A DNA stretch of 64,000 nucleotides from Gadus chalcogrammus (Eukaryota; Chordata; Actinopteri; Gadiformes; Gadidae), in assembly GCF_026213295.1 (NCBI RefSeq), contig NC_079413.1, positions 15,840,938 through 15,904,937 of the forward strand, in the 5' to 3' direction. The notes under the pieces are model-generated. The model was not told where the DNA came from, ran no database searches, and saw only the letters and a list, made by a program, of their open reading frames with translations. The translations under genes were made by a program, and so were the position numbers. How positions within the stretch are numbered: position 1 is the stretch's first letter; each line of letters begins with the position of its first letter. Positions 25,242 through 38,599 of this stretch are shown in pieces.

Positions 25242-26544
25242 TTGGGTGTCAAGCAACTATGTTGCGAGACAACCTATTGTTATTGTACGAATTCTTATTA
25301 TTATTATTATTATTATGCTGCCATTGGAGTCAATGGCAGCCCATAGAACCGCTTGGCGAAAAGTTGTGAAATTTGGCACACTTGTTCAGGACTGCCCCAT
25401 TAGCCCATTAAGCCAATCTAAGGACGCTAGCCCAACAGCTCTAGCGCCACCAACAGGTCAAAGTTGGGCATGCATTCATGTTCATAACTTTTGACCTATT
25501 CGACCAATTTTCACAAACCAGGTATCATTGGATTCCTTGAACCAAGCCCAGTTCAACAAACCCTATGACGTCATTGCGCCATGACGTATATGTCCGCCAT
25601 CTTGGTTTATGTCAAAAACCTTCAAAATGCTACTCCTATCACAAATCTTGTCCAATCATCTCGAAACTTGGCACACATGATCTTCTGGCCATCCTTGATG
25701 AAAAACATCGAATAGATTTGTCAAATTCAAAACCGTTTGCCCGCTAAAGCCAATCAAATTTGGCGGCGAAGCCGCCAAACAGGAAGTGAGCCGATTTCTC
25801 AGCATCCCTTTGACATATCATAACCAGACTTGGTATATAGACCCATGGCCTCATAAAGGTGACACTGATTTAATTTGGTGACCTTTGACCTGTAGGGGGC
25901 GCTGTTATTAATGTCCATGTGTTTTGACCTCTTTCCCTTCACATGAGTACATTTACAACTTATTTTCAATGTCTGGTGATACTATCAGACCTCCCCGTAT
26001 AGCTAGTATATTATAACTTGCACAAATATCCGCGACAGCCAATGATATTCAACCGCAAAGCCGCCAAACTGGAAAAACGCCAATATCTCAGTATCCCTTG
26101 GACAAATCATAACCAAACTTGATACCTAGACCCATAACATCATTATGGGGACACTCAATGAATTTGGTGACCATTGACCTCTAGGGGGCGCTATAATTAA
26201 TGAAGACGTGTTTTAACTCCTCTCTCTTCACATGAGTACATTTCAAACTTATTATCAATGTTTAATGATACTGTCAGACCTCCCCATATATCTTGTAAAT
26301 TATTTTGTTGATATTGTTCCGAATACCCCTATGTATTTGTGACATTTGTTCTGTCAGGCAGACTGCATTGCCCCCTTACCTCTAGGTGGGGTCCTTTTCC
26401 CATTTACTCATCCCTCCGGCTGTCGGTATTGCCGATTTCCGAGGCGGTCGTCATGTAGCCCCCTGGCCGATTGCGTCCATCCGGCAGAATAAGCCTACCG
26501 AGTCCGATTATGCTTGACACCCACATTGCTGCTCGCAGCTATAT
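25242..26544 (+). mobile_element. Family B copy, complete (1306-bp tandem unit, second)
   Basis: Near-identical to the preceding copy. CRE at 25566-25573 and DR1 at 25879-25891. The 3' end reads AGCTATATT rather than AGCTAAATT, as in the copies at 28268, 38594 and 39897. Confidence 0.9.
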
Positions 26545-26603
26545 TTGGGTGTCAAGCAACTATGTTGCGAGACAACCTATTGTTTTTGTATGAATTCCTA
26601 TTA
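26545..26603 (+). repeat. Solo family-B 5' end
   Basis: A complete B 5' block with TATTGTTTTTGTATGAATTCC followed at once by another B 5' end. Family B therefore stacks 5' ends as family A does. Confidence 0.88.
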
Positions 26604-28277
26604 TTGGGTGTCAAGCAACTATGTTGCGAGACAACCAATTGTTTTTGTATGAATTCCTATTATTATTATTATCCTTCAGTGGGAGTCAATGGCAGCCCAT
26701 AGAACCGCTTGGCGAAAAGTTGTGAAATTTGGCACACTGGTTCAGGACAGCCCCATTAGCCCATTAAGCCAATCTCAGGTCGCTAGCCCAACAGCTCTAG
26801 CGCCACCAACAGGTCAAAGTTGGGCATGCATTCATGTTCATAACTTTCGAACTATTCGACCAATATTCACAAACCATGTATCATTGGATTCCTTGAACCA
26901 AGCCCAGTTCAACACACCCTATGACGTCATTGTGCCATGACGTATATTTCCACCATCTTGGTTTATGTCAAAAACCTTCAAAATGCTACTTCTATCACAA
27001 ATCTTGTCCAATCATCTCGAAACTTGGCACACATGATCTTCTGGCCATGCTTGATAAAAAACATCGAATAGATTTGTCAAATTCAAAACCGTTTGTCCGC
27101 TAAAGCCAATCAAATTTAACCGCCAAGTTGCCAAACCGGAAGTAAGCCCATATCTCAGAAGCCCTTTGACCTATCATAACCAACCTTGGTAGAGAGACCC
27201 ATGACCGCATCACGGTGACACTGAATGAATTTGGTGACCCTTGACCTCTAGGTGGCGCTGTTATTAATGTCGATGTGTTTTGACTCCTCTCTCTTCACAT
27301 GAGTACATTTAAAACTTATTTTCAATGTCTGGTGATACTATCAGACCTCCCCATATAGCTCATATATTACGTCTTGCAGAAATATCCGCGACAGCCAATG
27401 ATATTCGAGCGCGAAGCCGGAAAACCGGAAACACGCCAATATCTCTGCAGCCCTTTGACATATCATAACCAAACTTGATACATTGACCCATAACATAATC
27501 ATGGGGACACTCAAAGAATTTGGTGACCATTGACCGCTAGGGGGCGCTATAATTAATGAAGACGTGTTTTAACTCCTCTCTCTTCACATGAGTACATTTC
27601 AAACTTATTTTCAATGTCTGATGATACTGTCAGACCTACTCATATAGCTTATAAATTATTTCTCATTGCAACATCAGAACTTGGCCGCCATGTTGAAAGT
27701 TGTTAAAATCAGTTGTAAATTCCCACAGGCCACAAATTATGTCCAATCTTCATGAAACTCTGCATATATGATCTTCAGACCAAGCTGAACTAATGTGTTA
27801 AACAGCTTTCTCAAATTCAAAACCGTTTGGCCGTGACAGGCAATCAAACTTGACGGCGCTCATTAATGGGTAGACACTGCACTCGTGTGGCGATAAGCGG
27901 TACTTAATGTATAATGCAACAATGACTATATTTACCATTCCGCCCACTTAAAATATAAACTGCAATTCCCACTGGATCAGATGCTTCACGAACCACCTCC
28001 AGAAGGGATGCTTGTTTACATGGTGTCTCTTTTAGGGATATTGTTCCGAATACCCCTATGTATTTGTGACATTTGTTCTGTCAGGCAGACTGCATTGCGC
28101 CCTTACCTCTAGGTGGGGTCCTTTTTCCCATTTACTCATCCCACCGGCTGTCGGTATTGCCGATTTCCGAGGCGGTCGTCATGTAGCCCCCTGGCCAAAT
28201 GCGTCCATCCGGCAGAATTAGCCTACCGAGTCCGATTATGCTTGACACCCACATTGCTGCTCGCAGCTATATTTATT
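26604..28277 (+). mobile_element. Family B2 copy, complete (about 1.66 kb)
   Basis: A long form of B. After the CRE/YY1 region it carries extra sequence, including a second CCGCCATGTTG site near 27690 and a GGCAATCAAACTTGACGG to TTTAGGGATATTG segment, before rejoining the B 3' tail (TGTTCCGAATACCCC). Nearly the same as 36986-38599. Confidence 0.87.
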
Positions 28278-29358
28278 AGGGGTCCAAGCCAACAGGTTGG
28301 ATCCCTATTGTTTTTGTAAGGATTTTTATTATTATTATTATTATTATTATACTTCCTTCCCTAAAAGTGGGCCCACACCCCAAACCGTAAATGGTGCGGA
28401 CACGCCAATTGCATGACTAGATCCATGTCTGTGATGTGTACGCAGACGAGAAAATCCGGACACGCCGGTCACTAGGTGGCGCTATACCAAGGAATACGCG
28501 TTTGGGGCTATAACTCCCACACCGAACCTCACAGAGTCCAAAAACTTGTACCCACAGATGCACTGGAGTCTGCTGCATCTTTTGGCCTAGGCCACGCCCA
28601 TTTGCGTCCATGAATATTTTTCGCTAAATCGCGAAAACCGCAAAACTGTTTTTTCCCTACTCCTCCCACATTTTTTGACCAATCGACACCAAACTTTGCA
28701 CACGACATCTTCAGACCCACACGCAAAGAAATCATCAACAGTTATTTGATCCGACCTTCGACAACGAAACGGTAGAGTTTTCAATATTTGTTTATTAGCT
28801 AAATTAGACGTGGAACATTTAAAATCCAAAAAAATCCAAAATTAGACATCGGATCGAGTCCAAATTCTACACATATGTTGGTGCTAACCTTAATGACGTA
28901 CGATAAAAAATTCGGACAATTTCGCCTTTAGGGGGCGCAATAAACGAGGAAATTGTATATCTTCTAATTGGCCAAAGGAATGTTCTTCAAACTCAAGTGA
29001 ATCCATCAAGGGGCAAACCCGAGTCTATACAGAAAATATGGCTTATAATTATTAATGTGGGCGGGAGTTATTTGGCAAAGGAAAATTGTCTTTGGAAAAT
29101 TTCGCCAACAGGGCGGCTCCAAAAAACGACGACATTGTCTATCTCCTATTTGGCCAATGGAATGTTCTGAAAACGCGTTTTAGGCTATAACTCCCACACC
29201 GAAGCTCCCACAGTCAAAACCTTTATATCCACATGTTGTTCACGGTAGCGTTTTGAATACTTGCTACGCGTTGTGCCGGCGAAATGCACATTTCTTGTCG
29301 CGTTGTGCCGGCGAAATGCACACTTCTTGGACCCCTGCATAACTGCTTGCAGTTCTAG
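28278..29358 (+). mobile_element. Family A copy, type L1b, complete
   Basis: Own 5' block inserted right after the B2 3' end. Its tail (ATGGCTTATAATTATTAATG, CCACATGTTGTTCACGG, TTGCTACGCG) is a sub-variant shared only with 32744-33811. Canonical end. Confidence 0.85.
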
Positions 29359-29360
29359 TT

Positions 29361-30228
29361 AGGGGTCCAAGCCAACAGGTTGGATCCCTATTGTTTTTGT
29401 AAGGATTTTTATTATTATACTTCCTACCAAGAAAGTGGGAATACAGCCCATACCGTAAATGTTGCACACACGCCAATTGCATGACTAGATCCAGGTCAGT
29501 GAAGACTATGCAGACGACAAAATCCAGACACGCCGGCCACTAGGTGGCGCTATACCAAGGAATACGCGTTTGGGGCTATAACTCCCACACCGAACCTCCC
29601 ACAGTCCAAAAACTTGTACACACAGATGCACTGGAGTCTGCTGCATCTTTTGGCCTAGGCCACGCCCATTTGCGTCTATGAATATTTTTCGCTAAATCGC
29701 GAAAACCGCAAAACTGTTTTTTCCCTACTCCTCCCACATTTCTTGACCAATCGACACCAAACTTTGCATACGACATCTTCAGACGCACACGCATAGAAAT
29801 CTTAGACAGTTTTTTGATCCGACCTTCGACGACGAAACGGTAGAGTTTTGAATATTGGTTTATTAGCTAAATTAGACGTGGAAAATTAAAAATCCAAAAA
29901 AATCCAAAATTAGACATCGGATCGAGTCCAAATTCTACACACATGTTGGTGCTAACCTTAATGACGTTCGATAAAAATTTCGGAAAATTCCGCCATTAGG
30001 GGGCGCAATAAACGAGGAAATTGTATATCTTCTACAAAATTTCGCCGCGAAAACGCCACACTGACTTCTCGCTACTCCTACCACAGTCAAATCCTTTGTA
30101 TCCACAGGTTCAGGGTAGCGTTTTCAACACATGCTTCGCGTTGTGCCGGCGAAATGCACATTTCTTGTCGCGTTGTGCCGGCGAAATGCACACTTCTTGG
30201 ACCCCTGCATAACTGCTTGCAGTTCTAG
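29361..30228 (+). mobile_element. Family A copy, type S, complete
   Basis: Own 5' block, CTCF-like core at 29537, canonical end. Start of a run of very similar S copies to 32741. Confidence 0.87.
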
Positions 30229-30230
30229 TT

Positions 30231-31101
30231 AGGGGTCCAAGCCAACAGGTTGGATCCCTATTGTTTTTGTAAGGATTATTATTATTATTATTTCGTACGC
30301 CTTAGAAGTGGTACCACAGCCCAAACCGTAAATGGTGCACACGCGCCAATTGCATGACTAGATCCAGAATCGGCACCGCTACTCAGATAACAAAATCCAG
30401 ACACGCCGGTCCCTAGGTGGCGCTATACCAAGGAATACGCGTTTGGGGCTATAACTTCCACACCGAACCTCCCAGAGTCCAAAAACTTGTACACACAGAT
30501 GCACTGGAGTCTGCTGCATCTTTTGGCCTAGGCCACGCCCATTTGCGTCTATGAATATTTTTCGCTAAATCGCGAAAACCGCAAAACTGTTTTTTCGCTA
30601 CTCCTCCCACATTTCTTGACCAATCGACACCAAACTTTGCACACGACATCTTCAGACGCACACGCATAGAAATCTTAGACAGTTTTTTGATCCGACCTTC
30701 GACGACGAAACGGTAGCGTTTTGAATATTGGTTTATTAGCTAAATTAGACGTGGAAAATTAAAAATCCAAAAAAATCCAAAATTAGACATCGCATCGAGT
30801 CCAAATTCTACACACATGTTGGTGCTAACCTTAATGACGTTCGATACAAATTTCGGAAAATTCCGCCATTAGGGGGCGCAATAAACGAGGAAATTGTATA
30901 TCTTCTACAAAATTTCGCCGCGAAAACGCTACACTGACTTCTCGCTACTCCTACCACAGTCAAATCCTTTGTATCCACAGGTTCAGGGTAGCGTTTTGAA
31001 CACATGCTTCGCGTTGTGCCGGCGAAATGCACATTTCTTGTCGCGTTGTGCCGGCGAAATGCACACTTCTTGGACCCCTGCATAACTGCTTGCAGTTCTA
31101 G
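30231..31101 (+). mobile_element. Family A copy, type S, complete
   Basis: Own 5' block, body opening TCGTACGCCTTAG but with second-half variants of the ATACTTCCTACC group, suggesting recombination between sub-variants. The CTCF-like core has the TCCCTAGG variant. Confidence 0.85.
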
Positions 31102-31921
31102 TTATTATTATACTTCCCGCCTTGAAAGTGGGCCCACAGCCCAAACCGTAAATGGTGACGACATGCCAATTGCATGACTAGATCCAGGTCCGGCACCGCT
31201 ACTCAGATAACCAAATCCAGACACGTCGGTCACTAGGTGGCGCTATACCAAGGAATACGCGTTTGGGGCTATAACTCCCACACCGAACCTCCCAGAGTCC
31301 AAAAACTTGTACACACAGATGCACTGGAGTCTGCTGCATCTTTTGGCCTAGGCCACGCCCATTTGCGTCTATGAATATTTTTCGCAAAATCGCGAAAACC
31401 GCAAAACTGTTTTTTCCCTACTCCTCCCACATTTTTTGACCAATCGACACCAAACTTTGCACACGACATCTTCAGACGCACACGCAAAGAAATCATCAAC
31501 AGTTTTTTGATCCGACCTTCGACGACGAAACGGTAGAGTTTTGAATATTGGTTTATTAGCTAAATTAGACGTGGAAAATTAAAAATCCAAAAAAATCCAA
31601 AATTAGACATCGGATCGAGTCCAAATTCTACACACATGTTGGTGCTAACCTTAATGACGTTCGATAAAAAATTCGGAAAATTCCGCCATTAGGGGGCGCA
31701 ATAAACGAGGAAATTGTATATCTTCTACAAAATTTCGCCGCGAAAACGCTACACTGACTTCTCGCTACTCCTACCACAGTCAAATCCTTTGTATCCACAG
31801 GTTCAGGGTAGCGTTTTCAACACATGCTTCGCGTTGTGCCGGCGAAATGCACATTTCTTGTCGCGTTGTGCCGGCGAAATGCACACTTCTTGGACCCCTG
31901 CATAACTGCTTGCAGTTCTAG
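31102..31921 (+). mobile_element. Family A copy, type S, without its own 5' end
   Basis: Begins TTATTATTATACTTCCCGCC after CTAG; canonical end. Exactly as long (820 bp) as the next copy. Confidence 0.86.
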
Positions 31922-32741
31922 TTATTATTATACTTCCTACCAAGAAAGTGGGAATACAGCCCATACCGTAAATGTTGCACACACGCCAATTGCATGACTA
32001 GATCCAGGTCAGTGAAGACTATGCAGACGACAAAATCCAGACACGCCGGCCACTAGGTGGCGCTATACCAAGGAATACGCGTTTGGGGCTATAACTCCCA
32101 CACCGAACCTCCCACAGTCCAAAAACTTGTACACACAGATGCACTGGAGTCTGCTGCATCTTTTGGCCTAGGCCACGCCCATTTGCGTCTATGAATATTT
32201 TTCGCTAAATCGCGAAAACCGCAAAACTGTTTTTTCCCTACTCCTCCCACATTTCTTGACCAATCGACACCAAACTTTGCACACGACATCTTCAGACGCA
32301 CACGCATAGAAATCTTAGACAGTTTTTTGATCCGACCTTCGACGACGAAACGGTAGAGTTTTGAATATTGGTTTATTAGCTAAATTAGACGTGGAAAATT
32401 AAAAATCCAAAAAAATCCAAAATTAGACATCGGATCGAGTCCAAATTCTACACACATGTTGGTGCTAACCTTAATGACGTTCGATAAAAAATTCGGAAAA
32501 TTCCGCCATTAGGGGGCGCAATAAACGAGGAAATTGTATATCTTCTACAAAATTTCGCCGCGAAAACGCTACACTGACTTCTCGCTACTCCTACCACAGT
32601 CAAATCCTTTGTATCCACAGGTTCAGGGTAGCGTTTTCAACACATGCTTCGCGTTGTGCCGGCGAAATGCACATTTCTTGTCGCGTTGTGCCGGCGAAAT
32701 GCACACTTCTTGGACCCCTGCATAACTGCTTGCAGTTCTAG
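31922..32741 (+). mobile_element. Family A copy, type S, without its own 5' end
   Basis: CTCF-like core at 32050, canonical end. Pairs with the copy at 6870-7686 as part of a duplicated two-element block. Confidence 0.86.
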
Positions 32742-32743
32742 TT

Positions 32744-33811
32744 AGGGGTCCAAGCCAACAGGTTGGATCCCTATTGTTTTTGTAAGGATTATTATTATTA
32801 TTCTTACCTCCCTAAAAGTGGGACCACAGCCCAAACCGTAAATGGTGCCGACACGCGAATTGCATGACTAGATCCAGATCTCTTCGGACTACGCAGACGA
32901 CAAAATCCAGACACGCCGAACACTAGGTGGCGCTATACCAAGGGAAAACGCGTTTGGGGCTATAACTCCCACACCGAACCTCCCACAGTCAAAAACTTGT
33001 ACCCACATATCCACTGGAGTCTGCTGCATCTTTTGGCATAGGCCACGCCCATTTGCGTCTATAATTTTTTTTCGCAAAATCGCGAAAACCGTAAAACTGT
33101 TTTTTCGCTACTCCTCCCACATTTCTTGACCAATCAACACCAAACTTTGCACACGACATCTTCAGACAGACACGCAAAGAAATTTTTGAACACTTTTTTA
33201 ATTTGCCCTTTGACGACGAAACGGTAGCGTTTTGAATATCTGTTTATTAGCTACGTTTTACGTCGAAACGCAAAAAAATTAAAAAATACCAAAATTAAAC
33301 ATCGGATCAAGTCCACATTTTTGACACATGTCGATGCTACCCCTACTGGCGTTCAGTAAAATAATCGGAATATTTCGCCATAAGGGGGCGCAATAAACGA
33401 GGAAATTGTATATCTTCTAATTGGCCAAAGGAATGTTCTTCAAACTCAAGTGAAACCATCAAGGGGCAAACCCGAGTCTATACAGAAAATATGGCTTATA
33501 ATTATTAATGTGGGCGGGAGTTATTTGGCAAAGGAAAATTGTCTTTGGAAAATTTGGCCAACAGGGCGGCTCCAAAAAACGACGACATTGTCTATCTCCT
33601 ATTTGGCCAATGGAATGTTCTGAAAACGCGTTTTAGGCTATAACTCCCACACCGAAGCTCCCACAGTCAAAACCTTTATATCCACATGTTGTTCACGGTA
33701 GCGTTTTGAATACTTGCTACGCGTTGTGCCGGCGAAATGCACATTTCTTGTCGCGTTGTGCCGGCGAAATGCACACTTCTTGGACCCCTGCATAACTGCT
33801 TGCAGTTCTAG
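32744..33811 (+). mobile_element. Family A copy, type L1b, complete
   Basis: First two thirds match 7689-8350; the tail matches 28278-29358. It is therefore a recombinant of two copies seen elsewhere in the window. Canonical end. Confidence 0.85.
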
Positions 33812-33813
33812 TT

Positions 33814-33869
33814 AGGGGTCCAAGCCAACAGGTTGGATCCCTATTGTTTTTGTAAGGATTATTATTATT
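33814..33869 (+). repeat. Solo family-A 5' end
   Basis: One block with a TTATTATT linker before the next 5' end at 33870. Confidence 0.9.
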
Positions 33870-34741
33870 AGGGGTCCAAGCCAACAGGTTGGATCCCTAT
33901 TGTTTTTGTAAGGATTATTATTATTATTATTTCGTACGCCTTAGAAGTGGTACCACAGCCCAAACCGTAAATGGTGCACACGCGCCAATTACATGACTAG
34001 AACCAGGTCCGGCACCGCTACTCAGATAACAAAATCCAGACACGCCGGTCCCTAGGTGGCGCTATACCAAGGAATATGCGTTTGGGGCTATAACTCCCAC
34101 ACCGAACCTCCCAGAGTCCAAAAACTTGTACCCACAGATGCACTGGAGTCTGCTGCATCTTTTGGCATAGGCCACGCCCATTTGCGCCCATGAATATTTT
34201 TCGCTATATCGCAAAAACCGCAAAACAGTTTTTTCCCTACTCCTCCCACATTTCTTGACCAATCAACACAAAACTTTGCACACGACATCTTCAGACGCAC
34301 ACGCAAAGAAATCCTAGACACTTTTTTGATCCGACCTTCGACGACGAAACGGTAGCGTTTTGAATATTTGTTTATTAGCTACGTTTTACGTCGAAACGCA
34401 AAAAATTAAAAAAATACCAAAATTAGTCATCGGATCAAGTCCAAATTTTTGACACATGTTGATGCTACCCCTACTGGCGTTCAATAAAATAATCGGAATA
34501 TTTCGCCATAAGGGGGCGCAATAAATGAGGAAATTGTATATCTTCGACAAAATCTCGCTGCGAAAACGCTACACTGACTTCCCGCTACTCCTACCACAGT
34601 CAAATCCTTTGTATCCACAGGTTCAGGGTAGCGTTTTGAACACATGCTTCGCATTGTGCCGGCGAAATGCACATTTCTTGTCGCGTTGTGCCGGCGAAAT
34701 GCACACTTCTTGGACCCCTGCATAACTGCTTGCAGTTCTAG
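33870..34741 (+). mobile_element. Family A copy, type S, complete
   Basis: Near-duplicate of the first body of the array (3489-4360) but with an undamaged GGTGGCGCTATACC word. Canonical end. Confidence 0.87.
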
Positions 34742-36052
34742 TTATTATTCCCCCCCTAGAAGTGGGCCCACAGCACAAACCGTAAATGGTGCAGACATGC
34801 CAAATGCATGACTAGATCAAGATCCGTGGCGACTACGCAGACGACAAAATCCAGACATGCCGGCCACTAGGTGGCGCTATACCAAGGAATACGCGTTTGG
34901 GGCTATAACTCCCACACCGAACCTCCCACAGTCAAAAACGTTATACCCACAGATGCACTGGAGTCTGCTGCATCTTTTGGGCTAGGCCACGCCCATTTGC
35001 GTCTATGAATATTTTTCGCTAAATCGCGAAAACCGCAAAACAGTTTTTTCCCTACTCCTCCCACATTTCTTGACCAATCAACACCAAACTTTGCACACGA
35101 CATCTTCAGACGCACACGCAAAGGAATCATCAACAGTTTTTTGATCCGACCTTCGACGACGAAACGGTAGCGTTTTGAATATTTGTTTATTGGCTACGTT
35201 TTACGTCAAAACGCAAAAATTCAAAGAATACCAAAAGTAGACGTCGGATCAAGTCCAAATTTTAGACACATGTCGGTGCTACCCTTAATGGCGTTCAATA
35301 AAGAATTCGGAATATTTCGCCATTAGGGGGCGCAATAAACGAGGAAATTGTATATCTTCTAATTGGCCAAAGGAATGTTCTTCAAACTATAAGGGAACCA
35401 TCAAGGGGCAAACCCGAGTCTATATAAAAAATATGGCCAAGAATTAATAATGTAGGCGGGAGTTATTTGGCAAAGGAAAATTGTCTTTGGAAAATTTCGC
35501 CAACAGGGCGGCGCCAAAAAACGACGAAATAATACATCTCCTATTTGGCCAATGGAATGTTCTGAAAACGCGTTTTAGGCTATAACTCCCACACCAAAGC
35601 TCCCACAGTCAAAAACGTTATACGCACAGATTCACTGGAGTCAGCTGCATCTTTTGGCATAGGCCAGGCCCATTTGCGTCAGTATTTTCTTTATGCCAAA
35701 TCGCAAAAACAGCTAAACTGCCTTTTCGCTACTCCTCCCACATTTCTTGCCCAATTGACACCAAACTTTGCACACGACATCTTCAGACGCACACTACAAG
35801 AAATCAGCAAAACTATTTTGATCCGACCATCGTTGACGAAACGGTAGCGTTTTGAATATATGTTTTGCGTTGCAAATCAGTAAAAACTATTTTGATCCAA
35901 CCGTCGACGACTAAACGGTAGCGGAAAATGCGTTTGGGGCCGAAACTCCCACACTGAACCTCTCACAGTCAAAACCTTTATATCCACAGGTTGTTCACGG
36001 TAGCGTTTTGAATACTTGCTTCGCGTTGTGCCGGCGAAATGCACATTTCTTG
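34742..36052 (+). mobile_element. Family A copy, type L2, no 5' end, alternative 3' end
   Basis: CTCF-like core at 34864. Stops at the first internal hairpin, TGTGC-CGGCGAAAT-GCACA-TTTCTTG, and is followed by TTGGGTGTC of a family-B 5' block. The second hairpin unit and terminal hairpin are absent. Confidence 0.84.
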
Positions 36053-36116
36053 TTGGGTGTCAAGCAACTATGTTGCGAGACAACCTATTGTTATTGTACG
36101 AATTCTTATTATTATT
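36053..36116 (+). repeat. Solo family-B 5' end
   Basis: B 5' block with TTATTATTATT tract, into which one complete family-A element (36117-36985) is inserted. The B body resumes at 36986, so this is the clearest single nesting event in the array. Confidence 0.9.
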
Positions 36117-36985
36117 AGGGGTCCAAGCCAACAGGTTGGATCCCTATTGTTTTTGTAAGGATTTTTCTTATTATTATTCTTACCCCCCTAAAAGTGGGCC
36201 CACACCCCAAACCGTAAAAGGTGCCGACACGCGAATTGCATGACTAGATCCAGATCTCTTCGGACTACGCAGACGACCAAATCCAGACACGCCGGCCACT
36301 AGGTGGCGCTATACCAAGGAATACGCGTTTGGGGCTATAACTCCCACACCGAACCACCCAGAGTCCAATAACTTGTACACACAGATGCACTGGAGTCTGC
36401 TGCATCTTTTGGCCTAGGCCACGCCCATTTGCGTCGATGAATATTTTTCGCTAAATCGCGAAAACCGCAAAACTGTATTTTCGCTACTCCTCCCACATTT
36501 CTTGACCAATCAACACCAAACTTTGCACACGGCATCTTCAGACGCACACGCAAAGAAATCTTAGACAGTTTTTTGATCCGACCTTCGACGACGAAACGGT
36601 AGAGTTTTGAATATTTGTTTATTAGCAAAATTAGACGTGGAAAATTAAAAATCCAAAAAAATCCAAAATTAGACATCGGAACGAGTCCAAATTCTACAGA
36701 CATGTTGGTGCTAACTTTAATGACGTTCCATAAATTTCGGACAATTTCGCCGTTAGGGGGCGCTATAAACGAGGAAATTGTATATATTTTACAAAATTTC
36801 GCCGCGAAAACGCTACACTGACTTCTCGCTACTCCTACCACAGTCAAATCCTTTGTATCCACAGGTTCAGGGTAGCGTTTTGAACACATGCTTCGCGTTG
36901 TGCCGGCGAAATGCACATTTCTTGTCGCGTTGTGCCGGCGAAATGCACACTTCTTGGACCCCTGCATAACTGCTTGCAGTTCTAG
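36117..36985 (+). mobile_element. Family A copy, type S, complete, inside a B element
   Basis: Own 5' block and canonical end, flanked on both sides by parts of one B2 element. CTCF-like core at 36296. Small deletions here fuse minus-strand frames into a spurious 210-residue reading frame. Confidence 0.88.
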
Positions 36986-38599
36986 TTATTATTATTATGC
37001 TGCCATTGGAGTCAATGGCAGCCCATAGAACCGCTTGGCGAAAAGTTGTGAAATTTGGCACACTTGTTCAGGACAGCCCCATTAGCCCATTAAGCCAATC
37101 TCAGGTTGCTAGCCCAACAGCTCTAGCGCCACCAACAGGTCAAAGTTGGACATGCATTCATGTTCATAACTTTCGACCTATTCGACCAATAATCACAAAC
37201 CAGGTATCATTGGATTCCTTGAACCAAGCCCAGTTCAACACACCCTATGACGTCATTGTGCCATGACGTATATTTCCGCCATCTTGGTTTATGTCAAAAA
37301 CCTTCAAAATGCTACTTCTATCACAAATCTTGTCCAATCATCTCGAAACTTGGCACACATGATCTTCTGGCCATGCTTGATAAAAAACATCGAATAGATT
37401 TGTCAAATTCAAAACCGTTTGTCCGCTAAAGCCAATCAAATTTAACCGCCAAGTTGCCAAACCGGAAGTAAGCCCATATCTCTGAAGCCCTTTGACCTAT
37501 CATAACCAACCTTGGTAGAGAGACCCATGACCGCATCACGGTGACACTGAATGAATTTGGTGACCCTTGACCTCTAGGTGGCGCTGTTATTAATGTCGAT
37601 GTGTTTTGACTCCTCTCTCTTCACATGAGTACATTTAAAACTTATTTTCAATGTCTGGTGATACTATCAGACCTCCCCATATAGCTCATATATTACGTCT
37701 TGCAGAAATATCCGCGACAGCCAATGATATTCGAGCGCGAAGCCGGAAAACCGGAAACACGCCAATATCTCTGCAGCCCTTTGACATATCATAACCAAAC
37801 TTGATACATTGACCCATAACATAATCATGGGAACAATCAAAGAATTTGGTGACCATTGACCGCTAGGGGGCGCTATAATTAATGAAGACGTGTTTTAACT
37901 CCTCTCTCTTCACATGAGTACATTTCAAACTTATTTTCAATGTCTGATGATACTGTCAGACCTACTCATATAGCTTATAAATTATTTCTCATTGCAACAT
38001 CAGAACTTGGCCGCCATGTTGAAAGTTGTCAAAATCAGTTGTAAATTCCCACAGGCCACAAATTATGTCCAATCTTCATGAAACTCTGCATATATGATCT
38101 TCAGACCAAGCTGAACTAATGTGTTAAACAGCTTTCTCAAATTCAAAACCGTTTGGCCGTGACAGGCAATCAAACTTGACGGCGCTCATTAATGGGTAGA
38201 CACTGCACTCGTGTGGCGATAAGCGGTACTTAATGTATAATGCAACAATGACTATATTTACCATTCCGCCCACTTAAAATATAAACTGCAATTCCCACTG
38301 GATCAGATGCTTCACGAACCACCTCCAGAAGGGATGCTTGTTTACATGGTGTCTCTTTTAGGGATATTGTTCCGAATACCCCTATGTATTTGTGACATTT
38401 GTTCTGTCAGGCAGACTGCATTGCGCCCTTACCTCTAGGTGGGGTCCTTTTTCCCATTTACTCATCCCACCGGCTGTCGGTATTGCCGATTTCCGAGGCG
38501 GTCGTCATGTAGCCCCCTGGCCAAATGCGTCCATCCGGCAGAATTAGCCTACCGAGTCCGATTATGCTTGACACCCACATTGCTGCTCGCAGCTATATT
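36986..38599 (+). mobile_element. Family B2 body (5' end at 36053)
   Basis: Same long form as 26604-28277. CRE at 37248-37255. The 3' hairpin is followed directly by another B 5' end. Confidence 0.88.

Noticed and set aside
36335..36967. A 210-residue minus-strand frame
   Set aside because: It fuses two of the usual repeat frames through small deletions in one A copy; the related copy at 15298-16117 has them as separate frames.
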